DNA from: Bacteroides finegoldii DSM 17565
GTDB lineage: Bacteria > Bacteroidota > Bacteroidia > Bacteroidales > Bacteroidaceae
Direction: 5' to 3'
DNA length: 46,809 nucleotides
Assembly (NCBI RefSeq): GCF_000156195.1
Contig: NZ_GG688324.1
Coordinates: 196,861 to 243,669, forward strand
Below the pieces are notes generated by a model. It was not told the origin of the DNA. It made no database searches and saw only the letters and a program-made list of their open reading frames with translations. Positions within the stretch are counted from its first letter, which is position 1, and every line of letters starts with the position of its first letter. Made by a program: the position numbers and the translations under genes. Below, piece by piece: positions 34,408-43,190 of the stretch.

Positions 34408-36984
34408 TTAGAATGCCATTAATACCATGAAGCGGACACCGTTTTTATTGATACCCGGATTATCACGGTAGGTGAAACGATGTACATATTCAATGTGCAG
34501 CAACTTGAATATATTATAGATACCCACACTTGCTTCAACATACGGAATCTTCGGATCCATGACAAAACTAGTAAATTTTCCATCACGCATCGGGAAGCGG
34601 AACAAATCGGGGTTACTGCTTTTGAACGGATTGTTCTTGTCTGTCAGAGTACCCCATAAGGCACGGACACGGAACATTTCCCTCCATTTCAGATTCTTGA
34701 TAAGGGGAATACGATTGAATAGTTTGCCATTCATATCGTAAGACAATGAAACTGAAGCGAAACGGTCGTTCAAGAACTCCATATTATTAATAAGGTTGAA
34801 CGTCTCGCGTTGGGTGATGTATGATAAGTTGGCTTCCGGCAGAATCAGTAACGGGAAAGGAACGGTGTTCCACTCGGCCCCTGCCTTTATACTGCAATCT
34901 ATCTTTCCCCACGAAGATGGAAGCCAGAAACGTTTCCATACACTCGCTTCCGTACGGTTGAAACTGTATTCGCCACCTAACACTCCTTTGAATCCCATGG
35001 CATGAGTGAGTGTGAAGATAGGAGCGTCCAATGACACGGGGATACGACGCTGTTTGGAGTTGACAAATGATTCGCCCGGAGCATAGCGTAGTGTCAGGCT
35101 TGCTTCGGCAGTAGTGACGTCATGCACACGGGTTTGTGCGGCATCGTTACGCAAATACTCCAATTTTCCGGCAGGCTCGTCATTACGGTGGCGGAGCATT
35201 GCTTTTATACCGAATCCTGTAAGTGTTTCAAGTTCATAGTTGATGGTAGCATCGCGCATATACGACATTTGGTCTACTGTCGTTGTTTTTAATGAAAGGA
35301 AAATGTTATCTTTATCTGTAAATAGGAATTTATCCATCGGAGACATTACATCATAACTGTAAGTTGCCGAAATGTAATGTTTCGGGAACTCCCAAACCAC
35401 ATAATCGCGTTTGTTGAATGAATATGTCAGTGTTCCGCTGTATTTCCATCGTTCATCTTTCAGACCGTAGGCTCCATAACCGTTCAAGAACCAGTGTTTG
35501 TTGAGATGAGCTGTTGTCATGCCACTTAACCGAAAACGGGTTCCATCAATATAGTTGCTCGAAATCATCGTATTGATAGGACCTATGTCTACTTTACTCG
35601 GATGTTTCTTGCTTCCTGTTTCTACGAAGTTTTCGATCACAGCTTTCGCACCGAAGATGATATACTTAAATCCCGGAATCTGTTCGAGTCTGTTGACGAA
35701 TACATCCATTGTGCTTTCTGTTTTTGTCAGTGGTACTTGGCGAACACTAGCCCAGTATTCATCGCTTTTCGAGAGCATATCGGCTTCTTTTATCACACTG
35801 CCTTTCAAACGGAAAAGCCGTTGCTCTATAGGGTCGAACTTATAATTGCTATATTTTGTAGTTCGCTCTACCTGCAATCCCCCCACCGTTTTGTTTGAAC
35901 TCCACGAGAGATCTACGGTCATATCGTCATCTGCCAATACCCAATTGCCATTTGGTAGTTGTTCATACTGTTGGACGATATCCATACGGTTCACAAAATT
36001 GACTCCGGTCTTTTTAGGCAGGTTCATTGTACATTTCTGGACTGCATAGGTAGAATCTTTCAATACATAGAGATGTCCTGTAAATCCGAAATCCTGCGAA
36101 TTCTGTGGAACAAATGTCAGATGTACGCATTCGCGCCTGTCCACCATCAACGTATCCATCAGATAATACTTATAAAAAGAAATGGCATTGCTACCTATAG
36201 GACTGACGAAACGCTGCTGAAGCAGACGGATCTCGTCATCATAGATGTTGATATCCGCAAAGACGTCCTTCAATACAGTGCCGAGCATATCTCCTGTAGA
36301 GAAGAATTCTTCGATACCATTGGAGTTTTTTCCTTTGATAATCGTTTTCTTACTTTCGGGATCTTTGCGGAAGATGGTTTGTGAAGCCGTTTCTTGTACA
36401 GAGATCGGGAGAATCAATTTATTGGTAGTTTCCGACACTTCTACCTGATCTCTAAGGAAAGAATATTTTTTGTAGATACCTTTCTCTAGTTTTTCCGGAG
36501 TAAGGTCATTGATAGACATTTTCATCTTTTCGTACTTATCGTACTGATAATATTCGTTCACTTCGAGGGCTTGCGCCTTCTTATGTTCGATTACTTTCTT
36601 CATGAACTCCACTGCCGGATTGTTCTTGCGCGAATATTTTTCTTTCTTAGGCTTTACAACGACTTCATTCAGAATCACGTTATCCGGAGCCAACTGTACA
36701 TTGACCGTCTGATTGCCATAGTTCACTTTTACTGTCTTACTGATATAGCCCACTGCGGAAAAAACAAGTGTCCCCCCGTTTCTACGGGCTTCGAGACTGT
36801 ATTCTCCGTCAATATTGGTGATCGTACCCATATCCTTTTTTTCTTGGTAGTAAACAGATATATACATCAATGGCTCATGGGTCACCGAATCTGTAACTAC
36901 TCCCTTTATCTGCTGCGCAAAAACGTTTGAGGCTGCCAATATGAGTAAGATCAGTATAAGTATTTTGCTATATCGTTGTTTCAT
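34408..36984 (-). CDS. DUF5686 outer membrane protein with carboxypeptidase-regulatory-like domain
   Basis: The 858-aa protein has a signal peptide (about residues 1-23, VFAQQ). A CarboxypepD_reg-like beta-sandwich domain (about residues 25-110: IKGVVTDSVTHEPLMYISVYY) is followed by a linker and the long DUF5686 region. That region fits an outer-membrane beta-barrel with alternating aromatic strands and a C-terminal strand ending in MAF. There is no TonB box or plug domain, so it is not a SusC-like receptor despite the shared N-terminal domain. This architecture is common in Bacteroidetes, and its function is unknown. It is followed by rarA after 5 bp and preceded by a WecB-like gene after 83 bp. 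Confidence 0.88.
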   Translation of the reverse strand: MKQRYSKILILILLILAASNVFAQQIKGVVTDSVTHEPLMYISVYYQEKKDMGTITNIDGEYSLEARRNGGTLVFSAVGYISKTVKVNYGNQTVNVQLAPDNVILNEVVVKPKKEKYSRKNNPAVEFMKKVIEHKKAQALEVNEYYQYDKYEKMKMSINDLTPEKLEKGIYKKYSFLRDQVEVSETTNKLILPISVQETASQTIFRKDPESKKTIIKGKNSNGIEEFFSTGDMLGTVLKDVFADINIYDDEIRLLQQRFVSPIGSNAISFYKYYLMDTLMVDRRECVHLTFVPQNSQDFGFTGHLYVLKDSTYAVQKCTMNLPKKTGVNFVNRMDIVQQYEQLPNGNWVLADDDMTVDLSWSSNKTVGGLQVERTTKYSNYKFDPIEQRLFRLKGSVIKEADMLSKSDEYWASVRQVPLTKTESTMDVFVNRLEQIPGFKYIIFGAKAVIENFVETGSKKHPSKVDIGPINTMISSNYIDGTRFRLSGMTTAHLNKHWFLNGYGAYGLKDERWKYSGTLTYSFNKRDYVVWEFPKHYISATYSYDVMSPMDKFLFTDKDNIFLSLKTTTVDQMSYMRDATINYELETLTGFGIKAMLRHRNDEPAGKLEYLRNDAAQTRVHDVTTAEASLTLRYAPGESFVNSKQRRIPVSLDAPIFTLTHAMGFKGVLGGEYSFNRTEASVWKRFWLPSSWGKIDCSIKAGAEWNTVPFPLLILPEANLSYITQRETFNLINNMEFLNDRFASVSLSYDMNGKLFNRIPLIKNLKWREMFRVRALWGTLTDKNNPFKSSNPDLFRFPMRDGKFTSFVMDPKIPYVEASVGIYNIFKLLHIEYVHRFTYRDNPGINKNGVRFMVLMAF

Positions 36985-37004
36985 AAACGTTCTTAGTAGA
37001 GCTA

Positions 37005-37012
37005 CAAAGTTA
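37005..37012 (-). promoter_or_regulatory. -7 element for the DUF5686-rarA operon
   Basis: The minus strand reads TAACTTTG, 20 nt before the DUF5686 start. No standard -33 box is seen. It suggests that DUF5686-rarA-dehydrogenase can be expressed apart from the WecB-like gene. Confidence 0.45.
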
Positions 37013-37067
37013 ACAAATAACTCTGAGGATGGTTGAATATATAACTTTTTTTACCCATCATTGTTGG

Positions 37068-38153
37068 TTATTTACTCGTAAGGATCTGTACGATACGCTC
37101 TGCTGTGCGCCCATCCCAGCGTTCGGGAAGCTCGCCTCTTTTCCATTCGCCTTTCATTAATGTGTCCATTGCTTTGGCGAGAAGAACAGGATCTTCACCG
37201 ACAAGTTCGTTTGTTCCCATACGCCATGTTTCCGGATGTTCGGCGTATGTATTGAGCGTAATACATGGAATGCCTAAGAATGTCGCTTCTTCGGCTACGT
37301 TGCCTGAATCCGTTATGATTCCTTTTGCCTTGTTTATCAGATAACCGAAAAATAGATAATTCTGAGGAGGCATGATATGCAGGTTCGGTGCTTCGATTCC
37401 TAATTCTTTAATGGCATTGCGTACATACGTGTGCATTGGAGCTACGATAGGCATACCGGCAGACTTTTCGATTAATGTTTGCAAAAGTTGTCGGAGATTC
37501 TCCTTATCATTGAGCAGTACACGCCGATTCAGGGTAAGTAGGAGGTAATTACCTTCTTGCAGTCCCAATACGGAAAACCATATCGGCTTGAGTAACCGGT
37601 TTCTATTATATCGGATAGTATCTATGAGGATATTACCTACATAATATACGTTTTCGTTTTCTGTTCCCGTCTGGTTCAGATTACGGTTGGCAACCATACC
37701 GGCAGTGAACAGATAGTCGGATAGCCCGTCTGTGATCATACGGTTTACTTCTTTCGGCATTTTCATGTCGAAGGAACGGGTTCCCGCCACCAGATGCGCC
37801 ACTTTGATTCCTTGTTTTTTAGCGACGATGGCACAACTCATCGTTGCTGTCAGATCATCCACTACAAGGACTACATGAGCAGGATTTTCGGTTAGTTCCT
37901 GTTCAAAAGCTATCATGATTCCGGCTGTCAAGCTCGTAGGATTACTACTTTCCACTCCCAGATAGACATCGGGAGCTTTCATGTCGAGGTCCGAAAAGAG
38001 AGAAGCGTCCAAACTTGTATCCTCTTTCTTGCCTGTATATACCAATCGGTACGAGATACTTTTACCCAGCGCCCGTGCGGCTTCAATAGCGCGTGTAATG
38101 GGGGCTATCTTCATGAAATTGGGGCGTGCCCCGGCAACAATTGTTATTTTCAT
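37068..38153 (-). CDS. UDP-N-acetylglucosamine 2-epimerase (WecB)-like protein lacking key catalytic residues
   Basis: The 361-aa protein has the GT-B-type WecB fold: N-terminal GARPNFMKIAPI and C-terminal TDSGNVAEEATFLGIPCITLNT. Aligned by eye with E. coli WecB, the aspartate of the GDT loop (D95) is kept in VVDDLTAT. The glutamate of HVEAGLR (E117) is Val in HLVAGTR, the first glutamate of PEEANR (E131) is Lys in PKEVNR, and the histidine of TGHRRE (H213) is Asn in TLNRRV. It is therefore doubtful that it performs classical UDP-GlcNAc/ManNAc epimerisation. It may bind UDP-sugars or catalyse a different reaction. It is not beside other polysaccharide genes. Confidence 0.78.
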   Translation of the reverse strand: MKITIVAGARPNFMKIAPITRAIEAARALGKSISYRLVYTGKKEDTSLDASLFSDLDMKAPDVYLGVESSNPTSLTAGIMIAFEQELTENPAHVVLVVDDLTATMSCAIVAKKQGIKVAHLVAGTRSFDMKMPKEVNRMITDGLSDYLFTAGMVANRNLNQTGTENENVYYVGNILIDTIRYNRNRLLKPIWFSVLGLQEGNYLLLTLNRRVLLNDKENLRQLLQTLIEKSAGMPIVAPMHTYVRNAIKELGIEAPNLHIMPPQNYLFFGYLINKAKGIITDSGNVAEEATFLGIPCITLNTYAEHPETWRMGTNELVGEDPVLLAKAMDTLMKGEWKRGELPERWDGRTAERIVQILTSK

Positions 38154-38187
38154 ACTGTTTCTATCTTATTCGGTTTAATTCGTGAAG

Positions 38188-38195
38188 CAAAAGTA
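38188..38195 (-). promoter_or_regulatory. -7 element for the WecB-like gene
   Basis: The minus strand reads TACTTTTG, a full TAnnTTTG match, 34 nt before the ATG. It is divergent from the TRIC-channel gene. Confidence 0.5.
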
Positions 38196-38245
38196 CATTT
38201 TCTTACGGAATTTATTCGTTACTTTGCATACAAAATAACAAATAT

Positions 38246-38869
38246 ATGCCCACATTCGTTCAAATTCTTGATTTTATAGGCACATTTGCCTTTGCCATCA
38301 GTGGTATCCGGCTTGCGTCGGCTAAGCGTTTCGACTGGTTTGGAGCCTATGTTGTAGGTCTTGCTACTGCGATCGGTGGTGGTACTATCCGTGATGTTCT
38401 GCTTGATGTTACTCCCGGTTGGATGACAAATCCTATTTATCTGATATGTACGGGACTTGCTTTGCTGTGGGTTATTTGTTTCGGACGTTGGCTGATCCGG
38501 CTCAATAATACCTTCTTTATTTTTGATACTATCGGGCTCGCTTTGTTCACTGTGGTAGGTGTGGGAAAAAGTATCGCTTTGGGATATCCTTTTTGGGTAG
38601 CCATCATTATGGGTAGTATAACGGGAGCAGCCGGTGGCGTGATTCGTGATGTGTTTATCAATGAGATTCCCCTCATCTTCCGAAAAGAAATTTATGCGAT
38701 GGCCTGTGTGGTAGGAGGCATTGCCTATTGGATTTGTGACCTAGTAGGGATCGAATCATACGGTTGTCAGCTGATAGGCGGATTAGTAGTCTTTCTAACC
38801 CGCATCTTAGCTGTGAAATATCATATTTGCCTACCTATATTAAAAGGGGGAGAAGAGGCGGAAGACTAG
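38246..38869 (+). CDS. trimeric intracellular cation (TRIC) channel family / YicG-like membrane protein
   Basis: The 207-aa integral membrane protein has about seven helices and the UPF0126 duplicated motif: GGGTIRDVLLD in the first half and GAAGGVIRDVFINEIPLI in the second. Each carries the Gly-rich bend and Arg-Asp pair that define the TRIC fold. Bacterial TRIC proteins form homotrimeric cation channels, and some YicG/YadS members are linked to glycine uptake, so the cargo is unsettled. It is a single gene, divergent from the WecB-like gene and ending one base from the convergent DUF4251 gene. Confidence 0.92.
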   Translation: MPTFVQILDFIGTFAFAISGIRLASAKRFDWFGAYVVGLATAIGGGTIRDVLLDVTPGWMTNPIYLICTGLALLWVICFGRWLIRLNNTFFIFDTIGLALFTVVGVGKSIALGYPFWVAIIMGSITGAAGGVIRDVFINEIPLIFRKEIYAMACVVGGIAYWICDLVGIESYGCQLIGGLVVFLTRILAVKYHICLPILKGGEEAED

Positions 38870-38870
38870 G

Positions 38871-39359
38871 CTAATCCTCCATCTCCAGTTCGCCTTGGAA
38901 ACTGATAGATTGACGGTTCTGCATATTTACGTTGATGCTTGCCTCACCATTCGTATATACTTGGGCTCTGAATTCATATCTGTCTTCCGGATTCCGGGCA
39001 ACGAATTCGATAACGGCATTTCCTTTTTTATCCATTTTCATATCATATTCTTTAAGGGGAGCTTTGAAATCGAGTCCGTCACCTCCACCATACGGGATAC
39101 TGTAGGCCCGTCCGAAATAAGGCAAGTAGGAGATAACCGAGTCATTTCTGATTTCCAATGAGTAGGGAGACGTCAAGGGAATGGAGCGTCCGCGCATCGG
39201 CATGGCGGTCCTGACATCTATCTTGTAATTCTCTGAGGCAATGAGCTTCTTGACAGCCTCTTTTTTCTGCTCTTTCTTCTCTTGTTTGCTTTGAGCGGAA
39301 AGGGGGAGCCCCACTAGCAAGGCTAGCAATAACATAAAGATTTGTTTCTTCTTTTTCAT
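38871..39359 (-). CDS. DUF4251 family periplasmic protein
   Basis: The 162-aa protein has a signal peptide (about residues 1-22, LSAQ), a short highly charged helix (KQEKKEQKKEAVKK), then a beta-rich domain with YLPYFGRAYSIPYGGGDG, the hallmark of DUF4251. DUF4251 proteins are secreted Bacteroidetes proteins of unknown role. No lipobox or membrane anchor is visible, so it is probably periplasmic. It has its own -7 box at 39395-39402 and ends one base from the TRIC gene. Confidence 0.88.
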   Translation of the reverse strand: MKKKKQIFMLLLALLVGLPLSAQSKQEKKEQKKEAVKKLIASENYKIDVRTAMPMRGRSIPLTSPYSLEIRNDSVISYLPYFGRAYSIPYGGGDGLDFKAPLKEYDMKMDKKGNAVIEFVARNPEDRYEFRAQVYTNGEASINVNMQNRQSISFQGELEMED

Positions 39360-39394
39360 ATCCGTTGTATTTAGGTTGATATAAGTATAACAAC

Positions 39395-39402
39395 CAAATT
39401 TA
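39395..39402 (-). promoter_or_regulatory. -7 element for the DUF4251 gene
   Basis: The minus strand reads TAAATTTG, a TAnnTTTG match, 35 nt before the start codon. Confidence 0.45.
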
Positions 39403-39483
39403 CTAAAAAGTCGGGAACTCCTCTGTTTTCTTTAATGAAAATTAAATAGAAAATTCGATCTTCCTCCGATTTGCACCACCCAA

Positions 39484-39521
39484 AAACTATCAAAAAACAC
39501 CTAGAAACTATCATTTGATAG
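39484..39521 (+). promoter_or_regulatory. phased AAACTATCA direct repeats with palindrome
   Basis: AAACTATCA occurs at 39484-39492 and 39505-39513, 21 bp (two helical turns) apart. The second copy runs into the palindrome CTATCATTTGATAG (39508-39521). It lies about 110 bp upstream of the sigma-factor gene and may be a regulator site. Confidence 0.4.
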
Positions 39522-39568
39522 AATTTCCCCTCATAAATAACGGAAATTACCCTTCCGAAGAGGGAAAA

Positions 39569-39576
39569 TACCTTTA
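39569..39576 (+). promoter_or_regulatory. possible -7 element for the sigma-factor gene
   Basis: TACCTTTA is one base off TAnnTTTG, with a leader of about 50 nt. The -33 region is unclear. Confidence 0.3.
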
Positions 39577-39627
39577 AACTTGCAAACATCGAGAAAAACG
39601 AATATTAACCATTAAAACCTTTAAAGT

Positions 39628-40131
39628 ATGAAAAGTTTAAGTTTCAGAAAAGATTTAATTGGAGTTCAGGAGGAGTTGCTTCGTTTTGCTTATAAATTAA
39701 CGGCTAACCGTGAAGAAGCAAATGATTTATTGCAGGAAACGTCTTTAAAAGCATTAGATAATGAGGACAAATATGTTCCGGACACAAACTTCAAAGGATG
39801 GATGTACACTATTATGCGCAACATCTTTATTAATAACTACCGAAAAATAGTACGTGACCAGACCTTTGTAGACACTACTGATAATTATTATCATTTGAAT
39901 TTGCCGCAAGATTCCGGATTTGACAGTACGGAGGGCGCGTATGATTTGAAAGAGATGCATCGTGTAGTCAATGCATTGCCAAAAGAATATAAGGTACCTT
40001 TTTCCATGCATGTGTCGGGATTCAAGTACCGTGAAATAGCAGAGAAGTTAGGTTTGCCATTGGGAACGGTGAAGAGCCGTATCTTTTTCACACGTCAGCG
40101 TTTACAGCAAGAGTTGAAAGATTTTGTATAA
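39628..40131 (+). CDS. RNA polymerase sigma factor, ECF-type
   Basis: The 167-aa sigma-70 family protein has region 2 (about residues 12-75: ANDLLQETSLKAL and FKGWMYTIMRNIFINNYR, promoter melting) and region 4 (about 110-163: LPKEYKVPFSMHVSGFKYREIAEKLGLPLGTVKSRI is the HTH, split here by residue class). There is no region 1 or 3, so it is an extracytoplasmic-function class sigma. No anti-sigma or SusCD genes lie beside it, unlike the usual Bacteroides regulatory ECF loci. It is a single gene convergent with mtgA. This type in Bacteroidetes is often a stress-response orphan sigma. Confidence 0.93.
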   Translation: MKSLSFRKDLIGVQEELLRFAYKLTANREEANDLLQETSLKALDNEDKYVPDTNFKGWMYTIMRNIFINNYRKIVRDQTFVDTTDNYYHLNLPQDSGFDSTEGAYDLKEMHRVVNALPKEYKVPFSMHVSGFKYREIAEKLGLPLGTVKSRIFFTRQRLQQELKDFV

Positions 40132-40168
40132 ATGGGGATAGCACACAGTCGGACAAGTTTATCAGTGA

Positions 40169-40199
40169 AAGGAGCATGAGAGATTTCTCATTGCTCCTT
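40169..40199. terminator. bidirectional hairpin between convergent sigma-factor and mtgA genes
   Basis: AAGGAGCATGAGA (40169-40181) pairs with TCTCATTGCTCCTT (40186-40199), with one bulged T and a GATT loop, followed on the plus strand by a T/C-rich stretch. The mtgA stop codon lies within the stem. Confidence 0.6.
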
Positions 40200-40940
40200 C
40201 TTCGTTTTCTTGTTTTTACCTTGTTGCTTTCTTATAGTCTTTTCTTCCGGTGGGAACTTGGGAACCAGATTCATTAATCGTAATATCTGTTTTTGACGTT
40301 TTAGGATATATGGCGAAGGCTTCGCAGAATTGAAGCGTATCGGGTTAGGGAGGGTAGCGGCGATAAGCGCACATTGTCCCCGTGTCAGTTTGGCGGCTGT
40401 TGTTCCAAACTTTATTTGGGCGGTAGCTTGTGCACCATAGATACCATTTCCCATTTCAATGGAGTTGAGATAAACCTCCATGATTCGTTCCTTCGACCAG
40501 AATAATTCGATCAAAAAGGTAAAATATACTTCAAACCCTTTTCGTACCCATGAAGACTTAGGCCATAGGAACACATTTTTGGCTGTCTGCTGGCTGATGG
40601 TGCTTGCTCCCCGTTTTCGCTTACGTGTTTTGTTCTCTTTCATTGCTTTCCTGATCTCTACGAAATCGAACCCGTTGTGTTCCGCAAAACGGTTATCTTC
40701 GGAAGCTATCACCGCCATCGGGAGGTTAGGGGATATCTTATCAAAAGAAACCCACGTGTGTTTCCACGTGGGTTTATCTCCTGAGAAAATCTGCTGAACA
40801 CTTCGAATAACCATCAGCGGAGTGATATAAACCGGCATAAACCGATAGATAATGACCGTCAGTAAGGTCGATGCGAAGAAAAAAATCAGCAGGTTGCGTG
40901 TATAACGCAGTAATTTTTTAATTAGCAGCTGCCTGTGCAT
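40188..40940 (-). CDS. mtgA: monofunctional biosynthetic peptidoglycan transglycosylase
   Basis: The 250-aa protein has one N-terminal membrane helix (about residues 15-37) and a GT51 domain. Motif 1 is [14 protein letters not shown] with the catalytic Glu, motif 2 [15 protein letters not shown], and motif 3 [20 protein letters not shown]. No penicillin-binding transpeptidase domain follows, so it polymerises lipid II glycan strands only. The C-terminal tail is strongly basic. Its start lies inside the end of the OmpA-like gene (23-bp overlap), suggesting translational coupling; an internal start would remove basic N-terminal residues ahead of the membrane helix. Confidence 0.95.
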   Translation of the reverse strand: MHRQLLIKKLLRYTRNLLIFFFASTLLTVIIYRFMPVYITPLMVIRSVQQIFSGDKPTWKHTWVSFDKISPNLPMAVIASEDNRFAEHNGFDFVEIRKAMKENKTRKRKRGASTISQQTAKNVFLWPKSSWVRKGFEVYFTFLIELFWSKERIMEVYLNSIEMGNGIYGAQATAQIKFGTTAAKLTRGQCALIAATLPNPIRFNSAKPSPYILKRQKQILRLMNLVPKFPPEEKTIRKQQGKNKKTKKEQ

Positions 40941-41634
40941 CTCTGATCATCTGTTCGCTAGCGTACATATATACTTCTACACGGCGGTTCTGTTCGCGGC
41001 CGGCTGCTGTATCGTTGCTTGCAACGGGATCGCTTTCACCCATACCTTGCACACCTTTGATCTGGTTGCTGGACACACCGCAATTCAACAGATAGCTTGC
41101 TACACTCTGTGCACGTTCCTGTGACAAGTTCAGGTTTTTCTGGCGACTTTGTTCAGCCGTACTGTTTCTCCATCCTTGATTGTCGGTATATCCATAGATA
41201 GATACGTCCATATCACGGTTCTGGTTAAGTACATTATTTGCGAATTTGCTTAATGCGGATTTAGCGGCAGGACTCAAACTTGCGTTACCTGTTGTGAAAA
41301 GGATACCCGAGTCGAATGTTACTTTTACGGCTTTCAGTCCGTTGTTATCCGTAATCTGTTCTACTTGCGCACCTTCTATTTGTTTTGCTTCGGCTGCAGC
41401 TTTATCCATTTTCTTTCCGATGAGGGCACCTGTACCTGCGCCTACTGCCGTACCGATGGCAGCGCCGATAGCCGCACCTTTACCTTTACCGATAACGCCT
41501 CCCAGAATAGCACCCAAAGCAGCGCCCGAACCTCCACCTATAGCCGCACCTTTACCGGTGTTATTCATACTCGCACAGCCACTGAATATCATGGCAACAC
41601 TCATAAAGAGAACCATAAACTTCATCTTGTTCAT
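40918..41634 (-). CDS. OmpA family lipoprotein with glycine-zipper domain
   Basis: The 238-aa protein starts at 41634; a longer in-frame ATG at 41700 would bury the signal peptide. The lipobox IFSGC puts the lipid on C20. Residues about 27-75 are a glycine zipper of [18 protein letters not shown] type. The C-terminal OmpA domain (about 110-235) contains [21 protein letters not shown] and NRRVEVYM with the Asp and Arg that bind meso-diaminopimelate. It resembles YiaD-like proteins that tether the outer membrane to peptidoglycan. It overlaps and precedes mtgA, a fitting cell-wall pairing. Confidence 0.92.
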   Translation of the reverse strand: MNKMKFMVLFMSVAMIFSGCASMNNTGKGAAIGGGSGAALGAILGGVIGKGKGAAIGAAIGTAVGAGTGALIGKKMDKAAAEAKQIEGAQVEQITDNNGLKAVKVTFDSGILFTTGNASLSPAAKSALSKFANNVLNQNRDMDVSIYGYTDNQGWRNSTAEQSRQKNLNLSQERAQSVASYLLNCGVSSNQIKGVQGMGESDPVASNDTAAGREQNRRVEVYMYASEQMIRDAQAAAN

Positions 41635-41668
41635 AATGTTGATGTTTTTAATTAGTAAAAAAATAATT

Positions 41669-41690
41669 TCATACGAATCATATCGTATGA
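41669..41690. repeat. inverted repeat in the leader of the OmpA-like gene
   Basis: TCATACGA (41669-41676) and TCGTATGA (41683-41690) are complementary around ATCATA, and an alternative ATCATA/TATGAT pairing overlaps them. It lies between the -7 box and the start codon, so it would be in the mRNA leader. Confidence 0.45.
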
Positions 41691-41702
41691 TGAATAACAC
41701 CG

Positions 41703-41710
41703 CAAAGATA
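41703..41710 (-). promoter_or_regulatory. -7 element for the OmpA-like lipoprotein and mtgA
   Basis: The minus strand reads TATCTTTG, a TAnnTTTG match, giving a leader of about 60 nt that holds an inverted repeat. Confidence 0.5.
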
Positions 41711-41793
41711 TATATTATTTAGCAAAGGTGTACTTTTTAAGTTAAAATAACGAGTGGAATTCCGACCGTCTGTTAACGAAGGAGAATCCTGAG

Positions 41794-43146
41794 TTATTCT
41801 TTTGTTACAGAAGGGATACTCAGACATTTCTTTTTAATAATCACAAACCAGCTTAAAAGTACCAATCCTTTGGCAACGGTAGTGACGCAGACAGCCCACC
41901 AGATTCCTTCCACTCCCATACCCATTTGCACGAACAAAATAGCAAGCGGAATGCGCATATAGTTGCAGACAATGCTGATAATGGCAGGAGGTATCGTCCG
42001 GCCGATACCGTAGAATACTCCTTGCATGGTGATTTCGAGCATCATGAAGAGCTGTGAATATCCGTCGATGCGAAGGAAAACACCTCCGGCTTCATAAGCA
42101 GCCTGTTCGGGGACGAAAATAGAAAACACCTCATTTCCGAAGAAAACAAATAATAATGTGCAGAATGTTCCGAAGATACCAGTCATCCATAGTGTAGTAT
42201 GCCAGGCCTTGAGTACCCGTTCAATCCGTCCTGCTGCATAGTTTTGGGCGATAAAAGCACTTAGTGCGGTAGAGAATCCCTGTGAGGTATTCCAGGTGAT
42301 AGCTTCGATTTGTCCTCCGGTCGTAAAAGTCATCAATCCGATGTGCCCTCCTTGTTCGGAAGCGGTGCGGCAAAGGAACATATTGACAAAGGCGAAAAGA
42401 GTATTTAATGTTGCTACGGGTAATCCAAGTTTTAAGATTCTCCGTGTGTATTGTCTCTTCAGTCGTGTGAAAAAAGAGAACCCGCCGAGCAATGCATCTC
42501 TATAACGCAACTGATAGACGAAAATAAGAAAAACGCTTGCTTCTGCAATCCAGGTAGCGTAGGCTGCGCCGTTAATACCCAGCCCAAGACCAAATATCAG
42601 CAAAGGATCGAGAATGATATTCAATATCAATCCGGTGCCACTGATGAAAAAAGGAATCTTGCTACGTCCGGCTGCATTATAGATTCCGGTGAAAGCTGCC
42701 GACAGAAAGACGAAAGGCAGTCCGGTAGAGACAATCCGTAAATATTGGATAGCATTGGCGGTAATATGCTCTTCGAGTTCGTAGATGCGTATGATAGGAT
42801 CGGCAAAAACAAGAAGCAATCCACCCCAGCAAAGAGAAACGATAAGTGCGATTGTGATGTTATGGGATGCAAAGTTCCGGGCGGCCTCCTGGTTCTGTGC
42901 ACCGATAGATTGACCGACGCTGACTTCCGAGCCTACCTTATTTAATAAAGATATGGACCCCGACATCCATGTCAGAATTCCGACAGAGCCGATGGCGGCT
43001 ACAGCTTCACTTCCCAGTCGTCCTACCCATGCCATATCCGTGAGGCTATACGCCATCTGTATAAATGACGTTGCCATGATAGGCATTGCCAGATTGAACA
43101 ATTGGCGGTTGATAGGCCCTTGCGTCAGATTCTTTATTCCTTGCAT
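41794..43146 (-). CDS. MATE family efflux transporter
   Basis: The 450-aa membrane protein has twelve predicted helices in two similar halves. The N-terminal MATE signature appears as FNLAMPIMATSFIQMAYSLTDMAWVGRLG. The second-half counterpart is LGLPVATLNTLFAFVNMFL. DinF/NorM-like members expel cationic drugs or metabolites using Na+ or H+ gradients. The gene is monocistronic and divergent from the double-esterase gene. Substrates cannot be deduced. Confidence 0.94.
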   Translation of the reverse strand: MQGIKNLTQGPINRQLFNLAMPIMATSFIQMAYSLTDMAWVGRLGSEAVAAIGSVGILTWMSGSISLLNKVGSEVSVGQSIGAQNQEAARNFASHNITIALIVSLCWGGLLLVFADPIIRIYELEEHITANAIQYLRIVSTGLPFVFLSAAFTGIYNAAGRSKIPFFISGTGLILNIILDPLLIFGLGLGINGAAYATWIAEASVFLIFVYQLRYRDALLGGFSFFTRLKRQYTRRILKLGLPVATLNTLFAFVNMFLCRTASEQGGHIGLMTFTTGGQIEAITWNTSQGFSTALSAFIAQNYAAGRIERVLKAWHTTLWMTGIFGTFCTLLFVFFGNEVFSIFVPEQAAYEAGGVFLRIDGYSQLFMMLEITMQGVFYGIGRTIPPAIISIVCNYMRIPLAILFVQMGMGVEGIWWAVCVTTVAKGLVLLSWFVIIKKKCLSIPSVTKE

Positions 43147-43171
43147 ACCTTTTTATAATCAAAATGAAGTG

Positions 43172-43179
43172 CAAAGATA
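43172..43179 (-). promoter_or_regulatory. -7 element for the MATE gene
   Basis: The minus strand reads TATCTTTG, a TAnnTTTG match, 25 nt before the ATG. It is only 11 bp from the divergent plus-strand box at 43191-43198. Confidence 0.5.
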
Positions 43180-43190
43180 TGGAAAATTAC

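Noticed and set aside
34408..36984. SusC/TonB-dependent receptor
   Set aside because: The N-terminal carboxypeptidase-regulatory-like domain is shared with SusC proteins, but there is no plug domain or TonB box and no SusD partner.
41635..41700. Upstream ATG for the OmpA-like lipoprotein
   Set aside because: It would place 22 residues before the signal peptide and lipobox, which is incompatible with lipoprotein export.
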